Source of the DNA: DASUHT01 sp051955775
GTDB lineage: Bacteria > Actinomycetota > Thermoleophilia > Gaiellales > JAICJC01
Length of the DNA: 7,948 nt
Reading direction: 5' to 3'
NCBI GenBank assembly: GCA_051955775.1
Contig: JBQCGJ010000344.1
Coordinates: forward strand, 1-7,948
Each line of letters opens with the position of its first letter. Within the stretch, counting starts at the first letter, position 1. Shown here one piece after another: positions 1-6,190 of this stretch. The translations under genes were made by a program, and so were the position numbers. Below the pieces are notes generated by a model. It was not told the origin of the DNA. It did not search any database and saw only the letters and a list, made by a program, of their open reading frames with translations.

Positions 1-366
1 GTCCTCCACGAACGCCCGGCTGACCGCGATGAACGGCATCTCGAACGGCACCGCGAACAGCGGCAGCCCGGCCGCCCGGCAGGCGTCGATGAGGTCGGGA
101 GGCACCACCGCGTCCGGCTCGGGTATCCCGTATCCGAGAGCCGCCACCCCCGCCCGCGCCAGCGGCGCCACGAACTGCTCGCTGGTGATGCCCGCGGCCC
201 GCCACACGCCCGTGGTCAGGATCACCTCGTCGCCCTGCAGGTAGCGGGAGGGGTCGGCCAGCTCCGTCGTGTGCACCCACTGCACAGGGCGGTCGAGGTC
301 GCCGTCGACGACCACCTCCAGCTCGAGGCCCGGCAGCTCGAGCAGATCCCGGCCGGTGAGCGCCAT
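1..366 (-). CDS. PucR-family transcriptional regulator, N-terminal part (runs off left edge)
   Basis: I translated the minus strand from an ATG at 366 down to position 1: 122 codons with no stop. The product begins MALTGRDLLELPGLELEV and contains VQWVHTTELADPSRYLQGDE followed by VILTTG. That pattern is typical of the PucR N-terminal ligand-sensing domain (purine catabolism regulator-like family): a V.WVH.TEL.DPS.YL..GE/DVILTTG core, then an alternating hydrophobic/Gly-rich part (residues about 70-110 here) ending near PLFAVPFEMPFI. The visible part is almost exactly that domain. The CdaR-like middle and the C-terminal helix-turn-helix expected in the family would lie beyond the window, so DNA binding is inferred. 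Family members usually control purine, amino acid or polyamine use. It diverges from the operon that starts at 450, which makes it the probable local regulator. Its effector is unknown. Confidence 0.87.
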   Translation of the reverse strand, partial: MALTGRDLLELPGLELEVVVDGDLDRPVQWVHTTELADPSRYLQGDEVILTTGVWRAAGITSEQFVAPLARAGVAALGYGIPEPDAVVPPDLIDACRAAGLPLFAVPFEMPFIAVSRAFVED

Positions 367-375
367 TGGATGATC

Positions 376-393
376 CTACAACGGCGATCGTAG
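376..393. repeat. Imperfect inverted repeat, candidate operator
   Basis: The 18 bases CTACAACGGCGATCGTAG have CTAC...GTAG ends and match as a dyad at 6 of 9 positions per half. It begins 9 bases upstream of the PucR-like ATG, a natural place for autoregulation. Short imperfect dyads occur by chance, so its role as an operator is a guess from position. Confidence 0.25.
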
Positions 394-406
394 ATGTTTG
401 CGAGGT

Positions 407-420
407 CGCACCCTTGTGCG
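407..420. repeat. Short perfect inverted repeat CGCAC-CCTT-GTGCG
   Basis: A 5-base perfect stem with a 4-base loop lies in the middle of the divergent gap, next to a second small palindrome GCGA-GG-TCGC at 400-409. The cluster of dyads could be a regulator site or simply the chance pairing expected in GC-rich DNA. Confidence 0.22.
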
Positions 421-449
421 GGACGTGGCAATCATCCACACTCGCCGCC

Positions 450-1325
450 ATGGCAGGGTTTTCCTGGCCCGACGGAAACCGGGCAGCCTTCGCGCTGACC
501 TTTGACGTGGACGCCGAGTCGGCCATCCTGGCCGTCGATCCCGCGTATGCCGGCCGGCTGTCGACCATGAGCCACCAGGCCTACGGGCCCAGGGTGGGCG
601 TGCCGCGGCTGCTCCGCATGCTCGAGCGGAACGGCATCGTGGCCACCTTCTTCGTGCCCGGGCTGACCGCCGACCGCTACCCCCACATGGTGGAGGCGAT
701 CGTGGAGGCGGGGCACGAGGTCGGCCACCACGGGTATTCGCACGTCCCCTTCCACGCCATGGACGCGGACGGGCGCCGGCGCGAGCTGGACCGCGCAAGC
801 GCGTCGCTGGAGCGGATCACCGGCCGCCGTCCCGAGGGCTTCCGGGCGCCCTGGTGGGAGCTCACCGACGACTCGCCGCGACTGCTCGCCGAGCACGGTA
901 TCCGCTGGGACTCGAGCATGATGGACGATGACCGGCCCTATCTGATGGACACGGGCCACGGCGTCCTGGCCGAGCTGCCGGTGCACTGGATGCTGGACGA
1001 CTGGGAGCAGTACGCGTTCCTGCCCGAGCCCAACGTGGGAGCCGTGATCGAGTCGCCCGCCAAGGTGCTCGACCTGTGGCGCAGCGAGCTGGACGCGCTG
1101 ACCGACGATGGCGGGCTGTTCGTGTCCACCAGCCACCCCTTCCTGTCCGGGCGGGCGTCGCGCGTTGCCACGCTGGAAAGGCTGGCCGTGCACGCCCGGG
1201 GGCTGGAGGGGCTGTGGGTGGCGCCGCTGGGCGAGATCGCCCGCCACACCCTCGACTCGGTGCCGGAGGGCGAGGCCCGCCCGGTGCCCGTCGTGACCAT
1301 CGAGGAGGACGTCTATGGCCGCTGA
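450..1325 (+). CDS. Polysaccharide deacetylase-family (NodB/CE4 fold) hydrolase, possible cyclic amide hydrolase
   Basis: This is a 291-residue protein of the NodB/CE4 metal-dependent hydrolase superfamily. Visible motifs are TFDVDAES (D19 as candidate catalytic base, D21 as candidate metal ligand), GHHGYSH (H94 and H98 as metal ligands), FRAPWW (R132-W136), WDSSMMDDDRPY (about 153-164) and TSHPFLSGRASR, with H229 as the expected catalytic His. The length, FDVD in place of FDD, and the HPFLSGR..R segment recall the PuuE allantoinase, cyclic imidase and HpPgdA branch rather than secreted chitin or xylan deacetylases. There is no signal peptide, so the enzyme should be cytoplasmic. In that branch substrates include allantoin, cyclic imides and peptidoglycan sugars; a small cyclic amide fits the operon better, but this is inference. 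I chose the ATG at 450 because the family core begins right after it. A TTG at 366 would add 28 residues unlike the family and overlap the regulator's start. The gene overlaps the next one by 11 bases. Confidence 0.85.
   Translation: MAGFSWPDGNRAAFALTFDVDAESAILAVDPAYAGRLSTMSHQAYGPRVGVPRLLRMLERNGIVATFFVPGLTADRYPHMVEAIVEAGHEVGHHGYSHVPFHAMDADGRRRELDRASASLERITGRRPEGFRAPWWELTDDSPRLLAEHGIRWDSSMMDDDRPYLMDTGHGVLAELPVHWMLDDWEQYAFLPEPNVGAVIESPAKVLDLWRSELDALTDDGGLFVSTSHPFLSGRASRVATLERLAVHARGLEGLWVAPLGEIARHTLDSVPEGEARPVPVVTIEEDVYGR
1302..1308 (+). promoter_or_regulatory. Ribosome binding site GAGGAGG for the first permease
   Basis: A strong Shine-Dalgarno match sits inside the end of the deacetylase gene, 6 bases before the ATG at 1315. 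It fixes that start and indicates translational coupling. Confidence 0.8.
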
Positions 1326-2910
1326 CTCCACAGCACCGCAGGCCTTCCAGCGCCAGGCCACCGGGCTCGTCCGCGAGGCGGGCTGGTGGGACGTGCTGGT
1401 CTACAACGTGAACTTCATCTCGATCGGCCTCATGGCCGCGTTCCTGTTCAACACCACGATCCCGTTCTACCCGGGCGTCAACGTGTACCTGAACGAGCTG
1501 ATCGCGTTCGGCCTGGTGATCCCGCTGTCGTTCGTGTTCGCGATGTTCGCGGCGGCCCTCCCGCGATCCGGCGGCGACTACGTGTACGTGTCGCGCACGC
1601 TGCACCCGTCGCTGGGCATGATGTCGTCGTTCAACAACACGGTGTGGTGGTTCCTGTACGGCGGGGTGCCGTCTGCGTTCTTCGCCCGCTACGGGCTGGG
1701 GCCGTTCTTCCGCACCGTCGGCGAGATGTCGGGCTCCAGCACCATGGTCAGCTGGGGCAACACACTGGTCGGCAAGAGCGGCACGATGGTCGCGGGCACG
1801 ATCCTGATCGTCGTCCTGGTGGCCATCTTCGCCCGCAGCCTGCGTCTCTACCTGCGAGTCCAGAACCTGCTTTTCCTGTTCGCCATGGCCAGCATCGCCA
1901 TCTCGATCATCGTATTCGCCGTCGCCAGCCACGGCGACGTCGTCAATGGCATCAACGCCACCTTCGGCGCGGGCAGCGTGGACAAGACCGTCAGCGGCGC
2001 GAACTTCAGCGAGAGCTCGTTCAACCTGCGCAACACCATCCTGCCCATGACCTGGCTGTACCTGGAGCTGGTCTTCAACCAGTCCAGCGCGTACATCGGG
2101 GGCGAGGTGCGGCGGGCCAGCCGGGTACAGCTGTGGTCGATGCCCGCTGCGGCGGTGATCGCGGTCGGCGTGCTGATGCTGCTCACGTGGGCGGCTCTGC
2201 ACTCGGTCGGCTTCTCACTGTGGGGTGCGCTGGGCCTCAACGGCGCCACGGGCCTCGGGCTCAGCTCGACGCCGGTGTACACCGAGATCGCGGCCGCGAC
2301 CAGCGGCCAGACCTGGGTGGCGGTGCTGATCCTGGGCGGGTTCGTGTTCTGGAGCTACACCTGGCTTCCGGGGCAGATCCTGAACGCCTCCCGCAACCTG
2401 GTGGCCTACGCCATGGACGGTGTGATGCCGCACCAGCTCGCGAACGTCAGCGAGACCACGCACACGCCGGTGACGGCCATCGCGCTGGTCGGCGCCGGGT
2501 CGATCGGGGCGCTCGCGCTGTACGTGTACACCAGCTTCTTCGCCACCCTGACCGGGATCTTCGGATTCATCCTCAGCTTCTGCGTCGTGTCGGTGGCGGC
2601 CATCGCGTTCCCCTACCGGCTGCCGGACGTGTTCGAGTCCTCGCCGGTGCGCTGGCGGTGGGGCGGCGTGCCGGTGATCACAATCGTCGGGGTCATCTCG
2701 CTGGCGGCATGCATCGCGTCGGGTGTGATCTTCCTCAAGGACCCGTACGCCGGCTTCCACCATCTCAACGGCAGCTGGTACTGGAAGCGCATCATCTACA
2801 ACGTGGCGATCTTCCTGTCCGGGTTCGTGATCTACTTCATCGCCCGCTGGATCAACCGCAGCCGCGGCATCGACCTCGACAAGCGGTTCGCGGAGATCCC
2901 GGTTGAGTGA
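1315..2910 (+). CDS. APC-superfamily amino acid/amine permease (first copy)
   Basis: This is a 531-residue polytopic membrane protein with about 12 hydrophobic segments (roughly 28-48, 60-82, 104-124, 157-177, 183-205, 240-260, 275-297, 334-356, 385-405, 410-432, 452-474, 492-512), the usual size and topology of the amino acid-polyamine-organocation family. Characteristic features are PRSGGDYVYVSRTLHP after the second segment (83-98), the IGGE segment at 261-264 in the broken substrate-binding helix, and FVFWSYTWLP at 343-352. It is expected to import an amino acid, polyamine or guanidino compound by proton or sodium symport or by exchange; specificity cannot be read off. The N-terminal tail carries PQAFQRQATGL (8-18) and the C-terminus ends FAEIPVE. 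Both tails recur in the second permease at 6191, so the two are paralogues. The stop overlaps the TTG start of the next gene by 8 bases. Confidence 0.95.
   Translation: MAADSTAPQAFQRQATGLVREAGWWDVLVYNVNFISIGLMAAFLFNTTIPFYPGVNVYLNELIAFGLVIPLSFVFAMFAAALPRSGGDYVYVSRTLHPSLGMMSSFNNTVWWFLYGGVPSAFFARYGLGPFFRTVGEMSGSSTMVSWGNTLVGKSGTMVAGTILIVVLVAIFARSLRLYLRVQNLLFLFAMASIAISIIVFAVASHGDVVNGINATFGAGSVDKTVSGANFSESSFNLRNTILPMTWLYLELVFNQSSAYIGGEVRRASRVQLWSMPAAAVIAVGVLMLLTWAALHSVGFSLWGALGLNGATGLGLSSTPVYTEIAAATSGQTWVAVLILGGFVFWSYTWLPGQILNASRNLVAYAMDGVMPHQLANVSETTHTPVTAIALVGAGSIGALALYVYTSFFATLTGIFGFILSFCVVSVAAIAFPYRLPDVFESSPVRWRWGGVPVITIVGVISLAACIASGVIFLKDPYAGFHHLNGSWYWKRIIYNVAIFLSGFVIYFIARWINRSRGIDLDKRFAEIPVE
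2892..2896 (+). promoter_or_regulatory. Ribosome binding site GGAGA deciding a TTG start
   Basis: GGAGA lies 6 bases upstream of the TTG at 2903. The nucleotide-binding glycine motif follows only eight codons after that TTG, so no later start is acceptable. This supports TTG initiation inside the end of the permease gene. Confidence 0.65.
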
Positions 2911-3565
2911 CGGGGTGGCCCTGGTCACCGGCGCCGCCGGCGGCATCGGCGGCGCCGCCGCCGACGCCCTGGAGGCGAACGGCATGACGGTGGCCCGCAC
3001 CGACCTGCCGCTGGACGTGGGCGACGCCCGGGCGGTGGCGCAACTGGTCGCCGACACCGAGGCGCGCATGGGCTCGATCGAGGTGCTGGTGAACTGCGCC
3101 GGCTACGTCGAGGAGACGCCTGCGGCCGACATCACCGACGAGGCATGGGAGCGCATGCTGCGGGTTCACCTCGGCGGCACCTGGCACACCTGCCGCGAGG
3201 TCGCCCCGCGGATGGCCGCCCGCGGCCGCGGCGCGATCGTCAACGTGTCCAGCGAGCTCGCCCTGTGCGGGGCCGAGCTGCACGCCCACTACTGCGCCGC
3301 CAAGGGCGCCGTGCTCGGCCTCACGAAGTCGCTGGCCGCCGAGCTGGCCGGCGCCGGCGTGCGCGTGAACGCGGTCGCCCCGGGCGCCACCGACACCGCG
3401 CTTCTGACCGATCTCTGGCGCACCCCGGAGTACCTCGACAGCCTGCCCCTGCGGCGCCTGTCGACGCCCGCAGAGATCGCCGCCAGCATCGCCTTCCTGG
3501 CCTCCGAGGGCGCGTCGTACATCACCGGCCAGGTGCTGTCGCCCAACTCGGGAGCGGTCATATGA
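2903..3565 (+). CDS. Short-chain dehydrogenase/reductase (first of tandem pair)
   Basis: This is a 220-residue classical-type SDR, at the short end of the family range of about 250. The cofactor motif TGAAGGIG is at 9-16, and an acidic residue D34 at the end of the second strand suggests NAD(H) rather than NADP(H). NCAG (64-67) is the NNAG-type motif. The catalytic S117, Y130 and K134 lie in SSELALCG and YCAAK with normal spacing, and the tail ITGQVLSPNSG fits the family's ITGQ.l.vdGG. The conserved catalytic-tetrad Asn, normally in VNL.G, is replaced by His (RVHLGG, H89). Such enzymes oxidise alcohols or reduce carbonyls; the substrate is unknown. It starts at TTG, overlapping the permease, and ends in an ATGA overlap with the second SDR, so the two are probably made together and might associate, though that is inference. 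Confidence 0.93.
   Translation: MSDGVALVTGAAGGIGGAAADALEANGMTVARTDLPLDVGDARAVAQLVADTEARMGSIEVLVNCAGYVEETPAADITDEAWERMLRVHLGGTWHTCREVAPRMAARGRGAIVNVSSELALCGAELHAHYCAAKGAVLGLTKSLAAELAGAGVRVNAVAPGATDTALLTDLWRTPEYLDSLPLRRLSTPAEIAASIAFLASEGASYITGQVLSPNSGAVI
2929..2957 (+). repeat. GC-rich inverted repeat early in the first SDR gene
   Basis: Arms 2929-2938 and 2948-2957 are perfectly complementary (10 bases each, CGGCGCCGCC and its complement) around a 9-base loop. They encode the Gly/Ala-rich nucleotide-binding loop. In mRNA this could form a stable hairpin about 26 bases after the TTG start codon begins. It may be only a by-product of GCC/GGC codons for Ala and Gly. Confidence 0.5.
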
Positions 3566-4278
3566 GCCGCGTGGCGCTGGTCACCGGAGCGGCCACCGGG
3601 ATCGGGCTGGCCACCGCCGACGAGCTCGAGCGGCGTGGGTACACGGTGGCCCGCAACCATCTCCCGGGGCAGCGCGTGGACGGCCATGCTGCGCCGGCCG
3701 ACGTCAGCGACCCGGCGCAGGTGGCAGCCATGGTGAGCGACGTGGCCGCCCGCCTGGGACCCGTCGAGGTGCTGGTCGCAAACGCCGCGGCCATGGTCAT
3801 GGGAGCGGTCGACGACGTTCCCGAGAGCGCCTTCTGGCGCGTCGTGCACACGAACCTGAGCGGCGCCTTCTGGTGCATCCGGGCATGCCTGCCGCACATG
3901 CTGGCGAGCCGCTTCGGCCGCATTGTCAGCGTCAGCTCGGAGTGGGGCCAGACCGGCTGGCCGCGTGCCAGCGCCTACAGCGCCTCCAAGGCCGGCCTGA
4001 TCTCGCTGACCAGGGCGCTGGCGCGGGAGCTGGGGCCGGCCGGCATCACCGTCAACGCCGTCGCACCCGGCGTCATCGACACACCCCAGCTCGAGGTGGA
4101 CGCCGAGGACGCGGGCATGCCGCTGGAGCGGATGAAGGCGCAGTACGCGGAGGCGGTGCCGCTGGGCCGTATCGGGGGTCCCGCCGAAGTGGCCGCCGCC
4201 GTCGCCCACCTGATCTCTGACGGCGCCGCCACCATCACCGGCCAGGTGCTGGCCGTCAACGGAGGCACCACCCGGTGA
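3562..4278 (+). CDS. Short-chain dehydrogenase/reductase (second of tandem pair)
   Basis: This is a 238-residue classical SDR with every core element: TGAATGIG (8-15), ANAAA in the NNAG position (N74), HTNLSGAF with the catalytic Asn N98, S126, Y139 and K143 in SVSSEWG and YSASK, PGVIDTP (159-165) and a C-terminal ITGQVLAVNGG. It resembles the FabG / 3-oxoacyl reductase-like oxidoreductases. The second strand ends RNHLP without the acidic residue seen in its neighbour, so its cofactor preference may differ; this is inference. The open frame extends much further upstream, but the ATG at 3562 places the cofactor motif at residue 8, has a GGGAG site at 3550-3554, and makes a clean ATGA overlap with the first SDR's stop. 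Its end overlaps the ureohydrolase start as GTGA. The substrate is unknown; a role in processing a product of this operon is inferred. Confidence 0.95.
   Translation: MSRVALVTGAATGIGLATADELERRGYTVARNHLPGQRVDGHAAPADVSDPAQVAAMVSDVAARLGPVEVLVANAAAMVMGAVDDVPESAFWRVVHTNLSGAFWCIRACLPHMLASRFGRIVSVSSEWGQTGWPRASAYSASKAGLISLTRALARELGPAGITVNAVAPGVIDTPQLEVDAEDAGMPLERMKAQYAEAVPLGRIGGPAEVAAAVAHLISDGAATITGQVLAVNGGTTR
4261..4265 (+). promoter_or_regulatory. Ribosome binding site GGAGG for the ureohydrolase GTG start
   Basis: GGAGG lies 9 bases upstream of the GTG at 4275, inside the codons for the NGG motif at the end of the second SDR. It supports initiation at the GTGA overlap. Confidence 0.65.
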
Positions 4279-5246
4279 GCGGCCCCTACCGCCCCGCGGA
4301 CGCGTTCCGCAGCCCCCGTTTCGCCGGGCTGCGCACCTTCATGCGGCTGCCGCACGTGGAGGGCACGGACGGCATCGACTTCGTGGTGCTCGGACTGCCG
4401 TTCGACACCGCGACCAGCTTCCGCTCCGGCGCGCGGTTCGGGCCGGAGGCGATCCGGGCAATGTCGCACCTGCTGCGTCCGTACAACCCGGAGCTCGAGG
4501 TGGACATCTTCGAGCACCTGTCCGGGGTGGACGGGGGAGATCTGCCGGTCGCGCCGGGCGACACCGTGGCCACCTACGAGCTGGCCGCCGAGGGGTTGCG
4601 GCCGTACGTCGCCGCGGGGGTGTTCACCGTTGTCCTGGGCGGCGATCACGCCATCACGCTGGCCGAGCTGCGGGCGCTTCACGAGATCCACGGGCCACTG
4701 GCGCTGGTGCACCTGGATGCCCACGGTGACACCTGGCACGAGTACTTCGGCCAGCGCTACTTCCACGGCACCACGTTCCGGCGCGCCGCCGAGGAGGGCG
4801 TGATCGACCCGTCGTGCTCGGTGCAGGCCGGGATGCGCGGCTCGCTGTACGGCGCCGCCGACATCGAAGACGCCCGCGGCATGGGGTTCACGGTGCTGTC
4901 CACGAGGGAGCTGCGCGAGCTGGGGCCTGATGCCTTCGGCGCGCTGGTGCGCTCCCGCACGGCCGGACGCCCGGTGTTCCTCAGCTTCGACGTCGACTTC
5001 TGCGATCCGTCGGTTGCTCCGGGCACCGGAACCCCCGAGATCGGCGGGCCCAGCTCGGCAGAGGCCGCGCGGTTCGTGCGCGCGCTGGCCGGGGTCGACC
5101 TGGTCGGAGCGGACGTGGTCGAGGTCGCGCCGCCGTACGACTCGGCCGGGCAGATCACGGCGCTTCTGGGCGCCAACATCGCCTGGGAGGCGATCTCGCT
5201 GCGGGCGCTTGCACGGTCGCCCGCACGCGCGGAGGCGGGGACGTGA
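4275..5246 (+). CDS. Agmatinase/arginase-family ureohydrolase (guanidino-compound hydrolase)
   Basis: This 323-residue protein carries the full binuclear-manganese site of the ureohydrolase family: GGDH (122-125, H125), HLDAHGD (147-152; D148, H150, D152) and SFDVDFCDPSVAPGTGTPE (227-245; D229, D231), plus E263 in VVEVAPPYD. The early block FRSGARFGPEAIR (49-61) and HGTTFRRA place it with the agmatinase / guanidinobutyrase branch rather than with arginases or formiminoglutamases. It should hydrolyse a guanidino compound to urea and the corresponding amine in the cytoplasm. Whether that is agmatine, 4-guanidinobutyrate, guanidinopropionate or another guanidine cannot be told from motifs. No urease is visible in the window. 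The GTG start overlaps the SDR stop by 4 bases, and its own stop overlaps the phosphoesterase start by 4. A second, partial member appears to begin at 7815. Confidence 0.95.
   Translation: MSGPYRPADAFRSPRFAGLRTFMRLPHVEGTDGIDFVVLGLPFDTATSFRSGARFGPEAIRAMSHLLRPYNPELEVDIFEHLSGVDGGDLPVAPGDTVATYELAAEGLRPYVAAGVFTVVLGGDHAITLAELRALHEIHGPLALVHLDAHGDTWHEYFGQRYFHGTTFRRAAEEGVIDPSCSVQAGMRGSLYGAADIEDARGMGFTVLSTRELRELGPDAFGALVRSRTAGRPVFLSFDVDFCDPSVAPGTGTPEIGGPSSAEAARFVRALAGVDLVGADVVEVAPPYDSAGQITALLGANIAWEAISLRALARSPARAEAGT
5231..5235 (+). promoter_or_regulatory. Ribosome binding site GGAGG for the metallophosphoesterase GTG start
   Basis: GGAGG lies 7 bases upstream of the GTG at 5243. The first metal motif DVH comes at residues 8-10, so this is the right start and the GTGA overlap is genuine. 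Confidence 0.7.
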
Positions 5247-6178
5247 AGCTCTACTACGCAGGCGACGTCCACGGCTCCGAGAAGTGCTGGCGCAAGTTCC
5301 TGAACGCCGCCCGCTTCTACGAGGTCGACACCCTGATCATGGGGGGTGACATCACCGGCAAGGTGATGGTGCCGGTGGTGGCCGCGGGCAACGGCAGCCA
5401 CCAGGCGCACGTCCTGGGGCGAGCCGAGACCGTGCCTGCTGATGAGCTCGAGGAGCTCGAGAAGCGGATCCGCTTCAACGGCTTCTATCCGTACCGCTGC
5501 GACCGCGACGAGTACCAGCGGCTGGAGTCCGACACGGCGTATCGCGACGAGGTGTTCACGCAGCTCATGGTCGACGAGGTGCGGCGGTGGGTGAAGCTGG
5601 CCGAGGAGCGGCTGCACGACACCGGCATCCGCTGCTACGTGATGCCGGGAAACGACGACGAGTTCGCAATCGACGAGGCGCTGGAGTCGGACTACGTAAT
5701 CAATCCCGACAACAAGGTGGTGCGGGTCGGCGACCACCAGATGTTGTCCTCGTCGTGGACGAACCGCACGCCCTGGGACAGCCCGCGGGAGGAGGACGAG
5801 GACGCCCTCGGCGGACGCCTGCGTGACCTGGCCGCGCAGCTCGAGCCGGGCGTGCCCACCATCTTCAACCTGCACTGCCCACCGCACGGCACCACCCTCG
5901 ACAAGGCGCCCCAGCTCACCACCGACCTGCGCGTGATCACCGACGGTGGAGAGCCTCGGATCGTGTCGGTGGGCTCCACGGCCGTGCGCTCGTTGATCGA
6001 GGACGTGCAACCGGCGCTGTCGCTGCACGGCCATATCCATGAATCCAAGGCCATCGCCAGGATCGGCCGCACGACCTGCGTCAACCCGGGCAGCGCCTAC
6101 TCGGAGGGTGTGATCGACGGCGCGGTGGTCAACCTGCGCGGCGACAAGGTCAAGTCCTGCCAGCTCGTAACCGGATAG
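5243..6178 (+). CDS. Calcineurin-like metallophosphoesterase
   Basis: This 311-residue cytoplasmic enzyme has the ordered metal-site motifs of the superfamily: GDVHG (D8, H10), GGDITGK (D36), PGNDDE (N137), NLHCPPHG (H211) and HGHIHES (H262, H264, H266), then NPGSAYSEG (281-289). The histidine of the usual GNH[DE] motif is an aspartate here (D138). That His is the proposed general acid in phosphatases, and its replacement also occurs in some phosphodiesterase-like members, so diesterase activity is plausible but inferred. About 90 residues between the second and third motifs (about 41-130) are longer than in minimal YfcE-type enzymes. They are rich in charged, helical-looking sequence such as ELEELEKRIRF and may form a cap over the site. 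The substrate is unknown, and a phosphoesterase has no obvious step in guanidine breakdown. It starts at a GTGA overlap with the ureohydrolase. Confidence 0.93.
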   Translation: MKLYYAGDVHGSEKCWRKFLNAARFYEVDTLIMGGDITGKVMVPVVAAGNGSHQAHVLGRAETVPADELEELEKRIRFNGFYPYRCDRDEYQRLESDTAYRDEVFTQLMVDEVRRWVKLAEERLHDTGIRCYVMPGNDDEFAIDEALESDYVINPDNKVVRVGDHQMLSSSWTNRTPWDSPREEDEDALGGRLRDLAAQLEPGVPTIFNLHCPPHGTTLDKAPQLTTDLRVITDGGEPRIVSVGSTAVRSLIEDVQPALSLHGHIHESKAIARIGRTTCVNPGSAYSEGVIDGAVVNLRGDKVKSCQLVTG

Positions 6179-6182
6179 GAGG
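6177..6182 (+). promoter_or_regulatory. Ribosome binding site AGGAGG overlapping the upstream stop codon
   Basis: AGGAGG shares two bases with the TAG stop of the metallophosphoesterase and lies 8 bases before the ATG at 6191. It is a near-ideal site and couples the second permease to the preceding gene. Confidence 0.8.
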
Positions 6183-6190
6183 TTTCAGCG

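Larger units (their letters stand above)
367..449. promoter_or_regulatory. Divergent intergenic control region
   Basis: This is the only sizeable gap in the window, lying between the ATG of the PucR-like gene and the chosen ATG of the deacetylase gene. It must carry the start signals for both directions unless the plus-strand train begins inside it without a leader. It is visibly more AT-containing than the flanking genes around 371-400 and 426-440. I could not assign convincing -35/-10 pairs on either strand. It contains two inverted repeats, listed separately. No obvious Shine-Dalgarno sequence precedes the ATG at 450, so a leaderless or very short-leader start is possible. Confidence 0.5.

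Noticed and set aside
366..449. An upstream TTG at 366 that would extend the deacetylase by 28 residues
   Set aside because: The added residues do not look like the family, they would overlap the start of the divergent regulator and consume the only promoter space. The family core starts right after the ATG at 450.
432..1361. Minus-strand open frame opposite the deacetylase gene
   Set aside because: It is a mirror of the plus-strand codon bias with no motif, and it runs through the divergent gap.
862..2202. Long minus-strand open frame (446 codons) antisense to the deacetylase and first permease
   Set aside because: The translation is rich in Arg, His, Pro, Ala and Gln with no recognisable fold, as expected opposite GC-biased coding sequence. 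The plus-strand genes are unambiguous.
3145..3561. Extension of the second SDR upstream into the first SDR gene
   Set aside because: The extension is an Arg-rich out-of-frame reading of the first SDR. The ATG at 3562 has a ribosome binding site and puts the cofactor motif at residue 8.
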